Shown: positions 36,603 to 46,046 of the stretch, in pieces
How positions within the stretch are numbered: position 1 is the stretch's first letter
How the letters are laid out: each line of letters opens with the position of its first letter
Source: Rubeoparvulum massiliense
GTDB lineage: Bacteria > Bacillota > Bacilli > Rubeoparvulales > Rubeoparvulaceae
Direction: 5' to 3'
DNA: 64,000 nucleotides
NCBI RefSeq assembly: GCF_001049895.1
Contig: NZ_CVPE01000006.1
Coordinates: 530,957-594,956, forward strand
Translations under genes and position numbers: made by a program
The notes under the pieces: model-generated
Databases searched by the model: none
Told to the model about the DNA's origin: nothing
What the model saw: only the letters and a program-made list of their open reading frames with translations

Positions 36603-37799
36603 TTATGCATAGGAATGCAAACCTACGATTACAAGATTTACAAAGACTAAGGTGATCATGACGATAATAAAGCCAAGCACTGCGAGCCAAGCAGATTTCT
36701 CGCCTTGCCAGCCCCGAGAGAGGCGTAGATGTAAGTAAACACTATAGAAAAGCCAGGTAATTAAGGCCCAAACCTCCTTAGGATCCCAGCCCCAAAAACG
36801 GCCCCATGCTTCATGGGCCCAAATCATGGCAAAGAGGAGGGCACCCAATGTATAGACAGGGAATCCAATGGCGATGGCGCGATAGCTAATCTCATCGACC
36901 AGATCTGCATCGGTCTTAAGCATCCATTGTCGCATGACTGCTCCTAAGCGTTTCCGCGCAATGAGCCGGAGAAGAAGATAGAGAATAATCCCGCTGAGAA
37001 ATGACCAAACAATGGTATTAAATTTCACAGCTGCTTTGACCCCTTGCATCCATGTAGGAATATTGAACCAAGGTTGCATCGCTCCTTCCGTGACCAGAAC
37101 ACCATCATAGGGGCCAGCAAGGGCAGGTTTGTTATAAGTCATCGTTGCCCCGTTCTCCAGTTGAAAATTAGCCTCATAGCCTGTGGCATTAAAATAGAGA
37201 CCTGTAATAATATAACCAACCAGCATGAATACAATGAGTAGAACCCCTTCTAAGGTACGATTAGAGCGTGTGGGCTTATCCTGCGGAACTTGACTAATCA
37301 AATACCAGATTCCTGCTGCGCATCCTACAGCAAATAGCCCTTGTCCTAATGCGGCCGTGCTTACATGGATGGGTAACCAATAGCTTTGTAGCGCTGGTAT
37401 GAGAACAGGAATCTCTGATGGGAACATGGATGCATAGGCTTGAATAATGATCACCAAAGGAAGAGCAAAGGCTCCTGTAAAAGCTTTACGATAAATGACA
37501 AAGATAATGATGAACCCAAGAGCGATACTAAATGATAAAAACGTCATAAACTCAAACATATTACTAACTGGGAAGTGACCACCTGCAATGGTACGAACAA
37601 TAATATAAAGTAAATGAGAAGCCACAGCGATCACTGTGATCACAAAGCCTATCTTAGCCCATTTGGCTCGTTGCTCTACTCTTTCCTCTTGTTTTTTTCT
37701 AGCTGTCACACTTAACAGAAAGCTAAACATGGCAAGCATGTAGAGGAGAAATGAGGTAAAGAGGGCATTATCGCTAAGGCGGATTAAAGTCTCATTCAT
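36603..37799 (-). CDS. resC: cytochrome c biogenesis protein ResC (CcsA)
   Basis: A 398-residue membrane protein with about eight to nine hydrophobic segments. It has the tryptophan-rich heme-handling motif WGRFWGWDPKEVWALITWL and the conserved histidines of CcsA family proteins. With ResB it forms the System II synthase that carries heme out and attaches it to cytochrome c. It overlaps the resB stop by 4 bases (ATGA), as expected for subunits made together. Confidence 0.95.
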   Translation of the reverse strand: MNETLIRLSDNALFTSFLLYMLAMFSFLLSVTARKKQEERVEQRAKWAKIGFVITVIAVASHLLYIIVRTIAGGHFPVSNMFEFMTFLSFSIALGFIIIFVIYRKAFTGAFALPLVIIIQAYASMFPSEIPVLIPALQSYWLPIHVSTAALGQGLFAVGCAAGIWYLISQVPQDKPTRSNRTLEGVLLIVFMLVGYIITGLYFNATGYEANFQLENGATMTYNKPALAGPYDGVLVTEGAMQPWFNIPTWMQGVKAAVKFNTIVWSFLSGIILYLLLRLIARKRLGAVMRQWMLKTDADLVDEISYRAIAIGFPVYTLGALLFAMIWAHEAWGRFWGWDPKEVWALITWLFYSVYLHLRLSRGWQGEKSAWLAVLGFIIVMITLVFVNLVIVGLHSYA

Positions 37800-39439
37800 T
37801 CTTGCTTACCTCCTCGTTCAATGTTTAATGGATCAAATGGTAGCTTCGCTTTCGTAAGTAGATCCTCTACTTCCCGACGGAAACCAAACCAATTTTTATT
37901 GGTGAAACCTGCTAAATAGATTTGGCCATCCTGTAGCTGTAACCAAATCCGCCGATGCTGCCAGTAAAAGCCCATAATAAGCCCTACCATAACGAGGGTA
38001 GCACCAACCACTACGAAGGGAATCCGCTTATCAATTCTAATCTTTAACCCTGTCATCCATTCCACATCCGGCTTATGCTGAGTGATAGCATATCGTGGCG
38101 TATCGATCAAACTGATAAAAGGACCGGGTTCATTCGTTACCATGATCACTTCACCCTCAGGTCGGTCAGGTGTGGTCAACTGGAGGATGAAGAGCGGATT
38201 ATTGGGATATGGGGACACCGTCTTTGGAATCCCATCGGAAATCACATAGTCAGGAAAATATTTTAGTAGTTTAAGCGATACCTGGTCATTCACCTTAATG
38301 ACCTCTTGTGGATTGTACAAGGAGAGTGAAAACTGGCCGATGGATTGCTCTGTTTCACCATCAAGAATTTCCAGGTTATATGCCTCGATATATTGCTGAT
38401 AGCTACTTTGATAGATGATGAGATCCTCATATTTTAACGGGTGATTCACCTCAATAGGTTCCTCCATGACGGGCTGTAGCGCCTTCATATCCCCAGGAAT
38501 CGGTGCATAATAGAGCGTAGCATCGGTCTGATAGGCCTTTGCAATGGTACTCGGATTCACATTAGGTAGTTCTTCTGGAAGTTCATCAGGTTGATAGAAT
38601 TCCAAGGAAAATTGATTGTTCTGAAGATAGTAATCGGTACCTGGAATCGCTTTGACCTCCCCTTTGCGTAACCACATTCCTTCATCTAAATAGAAGCCAG
38701 GAATGACACCGAGCAATACACCAACCAAAAAGATGATCAGACCCACATGATTCACATAAGGACCCCATCGACTAAAACGATTCTTCTCTGCGAGTAAGGC
38801 ACCCTCATCTTCGCGAATCCGATACCCTTTTTTTCGTAATTGCTCCTTCGCAGCCGTAAGGAGTTCTAACCCTTCTTCTGTAGTAACAGGTGAGGATGCT
38901 GCAATTCTTTGACGCTGAAGAAAAAGCACATGGCGCCGTGGTCGCTGCTTATTCAAAGCCTTATAGAGCGGAATCATCCGATCCAGACTACAAATAATCA
39001 ATGAGATACCAATCATCAGAAGAATGGCTACATACCACCAAGAGTCATATAAGTCATGGAATCCTAAGAAATAGTAAATATCACCGATGACGCCATAGGT
39101 TTCACCATAGAAGGTCTCTGCCACTTGCCCTGGCTTGAGATACTGCTCCTGTGGCAAAATCGTTCCAATAATGGAAGCTACTAGTGCGATAATAATGAGA
39201 TAGACGGCAATCTTCACCGAGGAGAAAAAATTCCAAATGTGATCTACCACAGTTCTTTTATGTACCTGAGACCTACGTGCTCGCCCCTCGTAACGCATCT
39301 CCTTACGTAAGAGATCCATGGAGAATTGATCATTCTCCTGTTCCGCTACGAGTGGCTTACCACAAGCTTCACAAAGAATAGTACCCGGTGGATTAAAGTG
39401 GCCGCATTCGCATTTCTCGGATGAGCTTTCATGATTCAA
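37796..39439 (-). CDS. resB: cytochrome c biogenesis protein ResB
   Basis: A 547-residue membrane protein of the ResB/Ccs1 family with about four membrane segments (FFSSVKIAVYLIIIALVASIIGTILP, YVAILLMIGISLIICSL, and two further on) and a large external domain between the third and fourth. It is System II partner of ResC. Unusually it has an N-terminal zinc-ribbon-like CxC-(11)-CxxC segment (KCECGHFNPPGTILCEACGK). The start is uncertain: TTG at 39439 has GGAGG eight bases upstream, while GTG at 39448 is too close to it. Confidence 0.92.
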   Translation of the reverse strand: MNHESSSEKCECGHFNPPGTILCEACGKPLVAEQENDQFSMDLLRKEMRYEGRARRSQVHKRTVVDHIWNFFSSVKIAVYLIIIALVASIIGTILPQEQYLKPGQVAETFYGETYGVIGDIYYFLGFHDLYDSWWYVAILLMIGISLIICSLDRMIPLYKALNKQRPRRHVLFLQRQRIAASSPVTTEEGLELLTAAKEQLRKKGYRIREDEGALLAEKNRFSRWGPYVNHVGLIIFLVGVLLGVIPGFYLDEGMWLRKGEVKAIPGTDYYLQNNQFSLEFYQPDELPEELPNVNPSTIAKAYQTDATLYYAPIPGDMKALQPVMEEPIEVNHPLKYEDLIIYQSSYQQYIEAYNLEILDGETEQSIGQFSLSLYNPQEVIKVNDQVSLKLLKYFPDYVISDGIPKTVSPYPNNPLFILQLTTPDRPEGEVIMVTNEPGPFISLIDTPRYAITQHKPDVEWMTGLKIRIDKRIPFVVVGATLVMVGLIMGFYWQHRRIWLQLQDGQIYLAGFTNKNWFGFRREVEDLLTKAKLPFDPLNIERGGKQE

Positions 39440-39455
39440 CTTATACACCTCCAGC

Positions 39456-39974
39456 TTACGGCTTAATCCTTTCTAAATCTCGCATTACATCATCAACACT
39501 GGTATAAACCGTGACCAATTTGTCAATGACGATTCCATCTGAATCTATTAAAAAAGAGGTAGGAATGGGACCGATTTCGTATAATTGTGTCACCGCACGG
39601 TGCTCATCATGGAGGATGGGAAACTGCACAGGTACCTGTGTGAGAAACTGTTTGATTTCAAACGGCGTACCCCCAATATGAACACCGACGATGACGATAT
39701 CTTCATCCTTCATCTGTTGGTATGCTTCATTAAGATAGGGCATCTCTAATTCGCAGGGCTCGCACCACCAGCCCCAAAAATTGAGAAGTACCCCCTTACC
39801 TTGTAAATCTTCAATGGAGACCGCTTCCCCATCAATGGTCATCAAGGTAAAAGCAGGAGCAGGCTCCCCTAATGCCACTCCTTTTTCTTTGGCAAAATAA
39901 AATTGATAGAAGGTAAATCCAATGGCGATGGTCAGTAAAATGAGTATCAGCGCTCTTGCAGTTTTATTAACCAT
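39456..39974 (-). CDS. resA: thiol-disulfide oxidoreductase ResA
   Basis: A 172-residue protein with a single N-terminal membrane anchor and an external thioredoxin-fold domain. The active site is FWGWWCEPCELEMP (CxxC), with a cis-Pro loop in IGPIPTSFLID, as in ResA. It reduces the heme-binding cysteines of apo-cytochrome c before ResBC attaches heme. GAGGAG precedes the ATG at 39974. It starts the resABCDE run. Confidence 0.93.
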   Translation of the reverse strand: MVNKTARALILILLTIAIGFTFYQFYFAKEKGVALGEPAPAFTLMTIDGEAVSIEDLQGKGVLLNFWGWWCEPCELEMPYLNEAYQQMKDEDIVIVGVHIGGTPFEIKQFLTQVPVQFPILHDEHRAVTQLYEIGPIPTSFLIDSDGIVIDKLVTVYTSVDDVMRDLERIKP

Positions 39975-40033
39975 ACCTTCTCTCCTCATTAATAAGGTTT
40001 CTATTATCTAAATAGGTTTAACATTCTACCTCC

Positions 40034-40077
40034 ATTATAATTGTTTAATAAATTGTGACCAGTTTTAAAGTGTGAAC
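40034..40077 (-). promoter_or_regulatory. resA promoter with TGTGAA-like boxes
   Basis: On the minus strand a perfect TATAAT (40034-40039) has no good -35 box. ATTGTGACC (40052) and AGTGTGAAC (40069) in plus orientation cover and flank the -35 position, which would suit activation by ResD. Confidence 0.4.
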
Positions 40078-40080
40078 AAA

Positions 40081-40809
40081 TTATGAACGCGCTTCCAAGA
40101 GATTTTTTAACTGTGAAATCTCCGCTGGAGTGAGCTGACGATAGGCTCCTTTTTCCACACCCTCTAAGCTAAGAAAGCCTAGTTTCACACGGGTTAGCTG
40201 GAGCACTGGATGACCGATAGCCTTACACATCCGGCGCACCTGACGATTTCGTCCTTCATGAATGGTTAACGATAATAGAGCTTCACTCTTTACCTTGTCC
40301 ACATGGAGTAGTTCTGCTTGCGCTGGTGCTGTCATTCCATCTTCTAACAGGATGCCACGACGAAGATGCTCTAGCTTCCCTTCTGAGGGTATTCCCTTAA
40401 CCAATGCATGATAGACCTTGTCCAATTCAAAACGAGGATGCATCACCCGATAGGCCAGATCCCCATCGTTACTAACAAGCAATAGGCCCTCCGTCTCGAA
40501 ATCCAGCCGTCCAATGGGATAGACACGCTGAGGTACCTGCTGAAAAAATTGAGAGACACATGGGCGCCCCTGAGGATCATCCATGGTTGTTACGACACCG
40601 CTTGGTTTATTAAAAAGAAAGGTGACTAGTCTTTCCTGCGTAATAGCTTTGCCATCCACCATGATCTCATCACGGTCTGGATCCACTAGTTCACCCATTT
40701 CTAGTACGATTTTTCCATTCAGTTTCACGCGACCCTGCCGGATCATCTCTTCTGCTTTTCTTCTTGATGCAATGCCAGCATGGGCTATCACTTTTTGTAA
40801 TCGTTCCAT
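40081..40809 (-). CDS. rluB: rRNA pseudouridine synthase RluB
   Basis: A 242-residue enzyme with an N-terminal S4 RNA-binding domain (MERLQKVIAHAGIASRRKAEEMIRQGRVKLNG) and an RsuA/RluB-type catalytic domain. The catalytic Asp is in YPIGRLDFETEGLLLVSNDGDLA. It should make a pseudouridine in 23S rRNA. Its position between spmB and resA is that of the Bacillus gene. AGGTG precedes the ATG at 40809. Confidence 0.93.
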   Translation of the reverse strand: MERLQKVIAHAGIASRRKAEEMIRQGRVKLNGKIVLEMGELVDPDRDEIMVDGKAITQERLVTFLFNKPSGVVTTMDDPQGRPCVSQFFQQVPQRVYPIGRLDFETEGLLLVSNDGDLAYRVMHPRFELDKVYHALVKGIPSEGKLEHLRRGILLEDGMTAPAQAELLHVDKVKSEALLSLTIHEGRNRQVRRMCKAIGHPVLQLTRVKLGFLSLEGVEKGAYRQLTPAEISQLKNLLEARS

Positions 40810-40881
40810 CTGTCTCACCTCTCGTATCATCATACATGGAACAAGGATTCAGCACAAGAATAGAGTACCCAGTGGGGTACT

Positions 40882-41415
40882 CTATCCAAACATCAGCATG
40901 GTGATGGTTATCGCAGCGAGGAAACCTGCAAGATCGGCGATTAAGCCAACCTGAAGGGCATAGCGAACATGACGAACGCCCACCGCACCAAAATAGACCG
41001 TTAGGATGTATAACGTCGTATCTGTACTACCTTGAATGACGGAAGCCATACGGCCGATCAGTGAATCTGGACCATGTTGGGCGATCAAATCAGTCATCAT
41101 CGCTAATGACCCAGAGCCAGAGAGAGGTCGAAGGATGGCCAGTGGCAAGACATCGGGAGGAACCTGAAAAAACTGAAGGAGTGGAACGAATGGCATTAAA
41201 ATCAAATCCATTGCCCCAGATGCCCGAAAGATCTGAATGGCAACCAGCATCCCTACTAAAGGAGGCATGATCTGCACCGCCATGCGAAAGCCTTCCCCTG
41301 CTCCCTCAATAAATGTGGAAAAGAGCGGAACCTTCTTCCAATAGCCAAGAAGGAGAATGGTAGAGAGTAGAAGGGGAATGGACCACTGAGAAAGGAGGTT
41401 CATTACCTGATTCAT
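40882..41415 (-). CDS. spmB: spore maturation protein SpmB
   Basis: A 177-residue membrane protein with about five hydrophobic segments and the nucleoside-recognition (Gate) domain text MPPLVGMLVAIQIFRASGAMD and ALLRPLSGSGSLAMMTDLI-like motif (ILRPLSGSGSLAMM). It acts with SpmA in dehydrating the spore core during maturation. It follows spmA by 13 bases. AGGAGGG precedes the ATG. Confidence 0.95.
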   Translation of the reverse strand: MNQVMNLLSQWSIPLLLSTILLLGYWKKVPLFSTFIEGAGEGFRMAVQIMPPLVGMLVAIQIFRASGAMDLILMPFVPLLQFFQVPPDVLPLAILRPLSGSGSLAMMTDLIAQHGPDSLIGRMASVIQGSTDTTLYILTVYFGAVGVRHVRYALQVGLIADLAGFLAAITITMLMFG

Positions 41416-41428
41416 TCAAAGCCCTCCT

Positions 41429-42016
41429 CTATGGACTTCTCCAGTTTTTCCTGCGAAAGTGCCGATCAACGAGGATGGCAACCAGCGTTGAGCATGTGGT
41501 GGCAATAATAGCAGGGGCCACAATTTCAGTAGCAGCAAAGGAGCCATATTGGAGACGTACACCAATGACCATAAGCGGCACAAGTGTCAAACTAGCAGTA
41601 TTGATGGCTACAAGTGTACACATGGCCGGTGAGGCTGTCTCTTTATCCTTATTGAGGGATTGGAGCGCTTCCATCGCCTTGATCCCCATGGGCGTGGCAG
41701 CATTACCAAGGCCAAGGAGATTAGCGGTCATATTGGATACGATATAGCCCATGGCTGGATGATTAGCAGGGATGGAGGGAAAGATCCGATGTAGCAAGGG
41801 ACGCATCCATGCACCAAGCTTCTGAATCATCCCAGCCACCTCTGCGATCTTCATCATCCCTAACCAAAAGATTAAGAAGCCTGCCAAGGTTAAACTCAAT
41901 GTGACCCCTTGTTGAGCCCCCGCAAATAGCGCTTGATTTACCTCTTCCATCCTTCCATTCACTCCAGCAACTACCACACCGATTACAATCAATAGCATCC
42001 AGATTAGATTGATCAT
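41429..42016 (-). CDS. spmA: spore maturation protein SpmA
   Basis: A 195-residue membrane protein with about five segments and the Gate domain (LTLAGFLIFWLGMMKIAEVAG), plus the GLGNAATPMGIKAMEALQ motif. The length equals that of the Bacillus protein. The ATG at 42016 overlaps the dacB stop by 4 bases (ATGA) and follows GGGGGG, so the longer open frame is not used. Confidence 0.95.
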   Translation of the reverse strand: MINLIWMLLIVIGVVVAGVNGRMEEVNQALFAGAQQGVTLSLTLAGFLIFWLGMMKIAEVAGMIQKLGAWMRPLLHRIFPSIPANHPAMGYIVSNMTANLLGLGNAATPMGIKAMEALQSLNKDKETASPAMCTLVAINTASLTLVPLMVIGVRLQYGSFAATEIVAPAIIATTCSTLVAILVDRHFRRKNWRSP

Positions 42017-43194
42017 CGTTTTCCCCCCACAGTCACAAAAGAAACGCGGAAGAACGAACGCCACCATACATCAACCCAATTCCTCTCTTTCACATCACTG
42101 ATGCTTGCAGCATCTGTTTCCGCTCCACGCCATACTGGAATTTGCCCAACGCTCCTCCCTTGGAGCTTGATCTGAAGAATGCCCACTTGATCAAAGCTCG
42201 CCTCCCTAGTCTTTTGATCAAAGGGAACAAAATGATAGGAGATGGCTCCTTCTTCTTCAGGTAGTAAAGGATAACGAAAGGTAGTGGTTATCTTAGCATC
42301 TGCTGGTAAGAGAAAGCCTTGCTCGATGGAAAGCTGAGAGAGATTGGTTTCAGGTTCCACTAAGGTATACATTTGATAGTTGGCAAAGCCATAATCATAA
42401 AATGCTGCATGATCCCGCCAGTCATCTCCATCAGCGAGGGTAACCACCCCTAACTGAAGACCATTCCGTTCCGCAGCGGTGATTAAAGTTCGACCTGCTT
42501 GCGTCGTAAAACCAGTTTTTACGCCGATGGTTCCATCATAACGGTAGAGCATGCGATTCTTATTAATCCAGACTCGGTTGTATGATTCCCCCTCATAGGG
42601 TGCCTCCTTACGTACGGTACCCACAATTTTACGAAAGGTCTCATTCTTCATGGCATAACTGGTCAGAAGTGCCAGATCACGTGCCGTTGAATAGTGATTG
42701 GGTGCTTCTAAGCCATGGGGGTTACTTAATTGTGTATCCCGCATTCCTAGCTCACGGGCTTTCTCATTCATCAGGATGGCAAAGCCCTCCACAGAGCCAC
42801 CGATATGCTCTGCAATGGCTACCGCTGCATCATTTCCTGAGATTAGCATGAGCCCATAGAGCATATCTTCAAGGGTTAAGCTCTCATTCAATCGTAGATA
42901 AATGGAGGAGCCCTCCATGCCATAGGCATTCTCACTGGTTGTTACCTTATCCTGAAGATTGCCATGCTCAATAGCAATGATTGCGGTCATCACCTTGGTT
43001 ACACTAGCGATGCTCCGCTGTTCGTCTACATTATCCTCATAGAGAATCCGACCGCTAGTTAGCTCGAACAAGATCGCTGCTTTTGCAGAATGACTTGGTG
43101 GTTCTGGTACGGCCTTTACCTCCAGCATGCTATAACGAAATAGATTAAGAATCAATACCACCATGACCATCCTAAGGATCCGTCCCCACATCAT
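42013..43194 (-). CDS. dacB: sporulation D-Ala-D-Ala carboxypeptidase (DacB type)
   Basis: A 393-residue low-molecular-weight penicillin-binding protein. It has an N-terminal signal anchor and the three active-site motifs SVTK (nucleophile Ser), SGNDAAVA and KTGFT, then a C-terminal beta domain. The dacB-spmA-spmB order matches the Bacillus operon in which this enzyme adjusts crosslinking of spore cortex peptidoglycan. Two ATGs are adjacent at the start; the first at 43194 has AAGGGG eight bases upstream. Confidence 0.93.
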   Translation of the reverse strand: MMWGRILRMVMVVLILNLFRYSMLEVKAVPEPPSHSAKAAILFELTSGRILYEDNVDEQRSIASVTKVMTAIIAIEHGNLQDKVTTSENAYGMEGSSIYLRLNESLTLEDMLYGLMLISGNDAAVAIAEHIGGSVEGFAILMNEKARELGMRDTQLSNPHGLEAPNHYSTARDLALLTSYAMKNETFRKIVGTVRKEAPYEGESYNRVWINKNRMLYRYDGTIGVKTGFTTQAGRTLITAAERNGLQLGVVTLADGDDWRDHAAFYDYGFANYQMYTLVEPETNLSQLSIEQGFLLPADAKITTTFRYPLLPEEEGAISYHFVPFDQKTREASFDQVGILQIKLQGRSVGQIPVWRGAETDAASISDVKERNWVDVWWRSFFRVSFVTVGGKR

Positions 43195-43248
43195 GTTTAC
43201 CACCCCTTTGCTTGTACATTCCATATATATGCAGCTTGTCTTTGAGTA

Positions 43249-43287
43249 TGAAAAAAAGCACATCCCCCTTTTTAGGAGGATGTGCTT
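43249..43287 (-). terminator. terminator after scpB
   Basis: On the minus strand AGCACATCC pairs with GGATGTGCT around an 11-base loop, followed by seven Ts. The scpB stop lies inside the stem-loop. Confidence 0.85.
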
Positions 43288-43868
43288 GCTGAATCATCAT
43301 CTAACATTTGTAATAATCGTGCCTTCTCTTCTTCAAAACGCTCATCATCAAGGATGGTCTCGGGTAGTGGTGGTAAATCCTCCAATCGTGAGAGGCCAAA
43401 GTAATCGAGGAACTGACGGCTGGTCCCATAGAGAATGGGTCGCCCACTCCCCTCTTGTCGCCCCACTTCTTCAATCAGTTCCTTGGCAACTAGCGTCTGA
43501 ATGGCTCGCTCTGATTTCACACCGCGAATCTCTTCGATCTCTGGACGGGTGATGGGCTGACGATAGGCGACGATGGCTAGCGTCTCTAAAGCGGCCTGAG
43601 AGAGTGTACTGGTATGGGGCGACTCTGCCAGCTTCTTGAAATACGGATAGTGATCAGGACGCGTCGTCAATTGAAAGGTATGGGCGAGCTGGACGATCTG
43701 TAAGCCTCGACCCTCACGATCAAAATCGGCTTGGAGGTCATAGATTAGATCGATAACCATCTCCTCCTCTAGCTCTAAAATATGGGCGAGCTCCTTCGCT
43801 TCCATCCCTTCATCCCCACTGACGAAGAGCAAGCCTTCCATCACCGCTTTGATTTCTTGAACTTCCAT
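43272..43868 (-). CDS. scpB: segregation and condensation protein ScpB
   Basis: A 198-residue protein with two winged-helix domains (about 5-75 and 85-160); the second contains [29 protein letters not shown], the family signature. ScpB dimers bind ScpA and the SMC ATPase to compact and segregate the chromosome. It begins directly after scpA and ends in a terminator. Confidence 0.95.
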   Translation of the reverse strand: MEVQEIKAVMEGLLFVSGDEGMEAKELAHILELEEEMVIDLIYDLQADFDREGRGLQIVQLAHTFQLTTRPDHYPYFKKLAESPHTSTLSQAALETLAIVAYRQPITRPEIEEIRGVKSERAIQTLVAKELIEEVGRQEGSGRPILYGTSRQFLDYFGLSRLEDLPPLPETILDDERFEEEKARLLQMLDDDSASTSS

Positions 43869-44618
43869 CTACGCTCTCCCCTCTCTCCAATTGGGATTCA
43901 GTTGAATTTCAATATCCGAAAATAAATAGGATTGCTTACATTGAATCTGCTGCAGCTTCATGAGCTCTAAGAGCGAGATAAAGGTAACAACCACATGGGA
44001 GCGATAACAACCCTCGGCAAATAATTGGGAAAAGAGGATATGATCTTCTGTGCGAAGCATCTGTAATATTTCTTCGCTCCGTTCCCGCACCGAGATCTCT
44101 TCCCGTTGAATCTCCACAACAGGCTCTGGTGCTTCCACCCGCATTAAGACATTGCGAAAAGCCTCAAGTAAGTGATAAACCGTCACATTGGCTACTGGAT
44201 TCGGTTGCTCCCCATCTACCCATTGAGAAAGATCCATGGGAGGACGTGTGAAAATTTGACTGCGCTCACCTTCACGTTCTTGCAGGAGACGCGCTGCTTC
44301 CTTAAATTTTTTATACTCAAGTAAGCGCTGAACTAGCTCATCCCGAGGGTCCCCAGTCTCATCAAGCTCTTCAGCCTGGGAAAGCTCAGGCTTCGGAAGG
44401 AGCATCTTACTCTTTATGGCAAGTAATGTAGCTGCCATGACCAGAAACTCACTGGTCACATCCAATTGTAGATCCCGCATCTGCTCTAAGGACTCAAGAT
44501 ATTGTGCCGTGATTTGGGCAATGGGGATATCGTAGATATCCACTTCGGCTTTTTCAATGAGATGGAGGAGTAAGTCTAATGGACCTTCAAATGCTGATAA
44601 CTTCACAACGACAGCCAT
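43869..44618 (-). CDS. scpA: segregation and condensation protein ScpA
   Basis: A 249-residue kleisin. The N-terminal VKLSAFEGPLDLLLHLIEKAEVDIYDIPIAQI segment binds the SMC neck, an acidic middle links to ScpB, and the C-terminal winged helix (ILFSQLFAEGCYRSHVVVTFISLLELMKLQQI) binds the SMC cap. Length is typical. TTAGGAGG stands before the ATG. It starts two bases before the stop of the M50 protease gene's region ends, so the three genes may share a transcript. Confidence 0.95.
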   Translation of the reverse strand: MAVVVKLSAFEGPLDLLLHLIEKAEVDIYDIPIAQITAQYLESLEQMRDLQLDVTSEFLVMAATLLAIKSKMLLPKPELSQAEELDETGDPRDELVQRLLEYKKFKEAARLLQEREGERSQIFTRPPMDLSQWVDGEQPNPVANVTVYHLLEAFRNVLMRVEAPEPVVEIQREEISVRERSEEILQMLRTEDHILFSQLFAEGCYRSHVVVTFISLLELMKLQQIQCKQSYLFSDIEIQLNPNWREGRA

Positions 44619-44619
44619 T

Positions 44620-45276
44620 CTACATGCCTCCTAACTTCATCACAAAATCCATCACCCACAGTAGTGGCCGCCCCAGTAAAAACTCCCGTAGCGGATCGAT
44701 GAAGACGATGAGTAACAGGATGAATGGTCCATATTGCTGATAGTGCTGTAATTTCCAATCATAACGTAGTGGTAATAAGCTATGTAACACCTTTGAACCA
44801 TCAAGGGGAGCGACAGGCAACATATTAAATACGAAGAGTGCTGTATTGATCATAATGGAATACCAGACAATGTATGTGAATAAAGCTTGTATTGAATGAT
44901 CGCCATAGGTTATGATCCACGTGCTCATAGATGTTTGCGAAAAAATAATGGCAAAGAGGATAGCCAGGATCAGATTGGAGATGGGACCTGCAAGGGAAAC
45001 CAGGAGGATGCCTCGGCGGATATTACCGCGAAATCGACTGGGATTGGTTGGTACAGGCTTCGCCCAACCGAAAGGGCCAAAAAGGATCATCAACAACCCC
45101 AAGGGATCCACATGGGCAATGGGGTTCAAGGTCAATCGACCCGCCATCAAGGCAGTGCGATCACCAAGACGTGTTGCTACAAACGCATGAGCCCATTCAT
45201 GAATGGTGAAGGCAAGCGTAAAGGCTACAACACGAAATAATAAGGATTCAAGATCAAAATGAAAGAAGGATGACAT
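44620..45276 (-). CDS. site-2-type M50 metalloprotease
   Basis: A 218-residue membrane protease with about five hydrophobic segments. The zinc-binding HEWAH motif is in the first helix (FTIHEWAHAFVA), and the third ligand Asp lies in APLDGSKVLHSLLP. The GW(A)KPVPTNP loop is typical of the FtsH-like/YwhC branch. Its substrate is unknown. AGGTG precedes the ATG at 45276. It is upstream of scpA on the same strand, an arrangement seen in Firmicutes. Confidence 0.88.
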   Translation of the reverse strand: MSSFFHFDLESLLFRVVAFTLAFTIHEWAHAFVATRLGDRTALMAGRLTLNPIAHVDPLGLLMILFGPFGWAKPVPTNPSRFRGNIRRGILLVSLAGPISNLILAILFAIIFSQTSMSTWIITYGDHSIQALFTYIVWYSIMINTALFVFNMLPVAPLDGSKVLHSLLPLRYDWKLQHYQQYGPFILLLIVFIDPLREFLLGRPLLWVMDFVMKLGGM

Positions 45277-45427
45277 CGTTTCACCTGTTTCCAATTAAAA
45301 GATATCAAGCTATAATAAGTAGAAACCTGTTGACGATTATACCATATCCCACACCTGTCAACCAGTTCACTTCTTACTATCATTGTAAGAATCTAAATCT
45401 GTGGAATATTTTCAAAGGAGATTACTA

Positions 45428-46012
45428 ATGCTAACCGATATGATTGATTCAATTACCAACTGGCTTGTTGATGTAGGCTCATGGGGATTATTTATCATCG
45501 CCTTCATGGAGTCTTCTTTCTTCCCCATTCCTCCCGATGTATTTCAGATCGCCCTCTCCTTACTTCATATGGAGAAGGCTCTCTGGTACGGTTTGGTGGT
45601 AACCATCGGTAGTGTGCTCGGCAGTATTTTGGGCTTCTATATTGGGAAATGGGCTGGCCGTCCCTTACTTCATCGCTTCTTTAAGGAAGCCACAGTCAAC
45701 CGTGTTGAGGAATTGTTCCAGAAGTATGGTGCCGTAGCCATCCTGATTGCAGCGGTTACACCCATTCCCTATAAGGTCTTTACTATCGCTGCAGGAGTAT
45801 TTGAGATCCGTCTTTTCTCCTTACTTTTCTGGTCCGCTATCGGGCGGGGTGCACGCTTCATGTTTAGTGGTGTCATGATCTATTACTTTGGACAAGCGGG
45901 AATCGACTTTATTAAAGCCAATATGGATTGGGTCTCCATCCTTATCGCTTTAGTGCTGGTCGTTATTTATATCGTCTACATCATTGTGAAACGGAAACGC
46001 AGTGTTTCATAA
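45428..46012 (+). CDS. DedA-family membrane protein
   Basis: A 194-residue protein of the DedA/SNARE-associated family, with two membrane half-loops and about four helices. Visible family motifs are FMESSFFPIPPDV, GSVLGSILGFYIGKWAGR, and AVTPIPYKVFTIAAGVFEI. Members are thought to flip undecaprenyl phosphate or phospholipids. AAAGGAG is seven bases before the ATG at 45428. It is followed closely by a potassium transporter gene on the same strand. Confidence 0.88.
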   Translation: MLTDMIDSITNWLVDVGSWGLFIIAFMESSFFPIPPDVFQIALSLLHMEKALWYGLVVTIGSVLGSILGFYIGKWAGRPLLHRFFKEATVNRVEELFQKYGAVAILIAAVTPIPYKVFTIAAGVFEIRLFSLLFWSAIGRGARFMFSGVMIYYFGQAGIDFIKANMDWVSILIALVLVVIYIVYIIVKRKRSVS

Positions 46013-46046
46013 CTACATATTCTTCAAAGGGAAGAGGGTTATTTTT

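Noticed and set aside
45301-46046. c-di-AMP riboswitch ahead of the potassium transporter
   Set aside because: There is too little non-coding space before the transporter, and no recognisable fold before the DedA gene.
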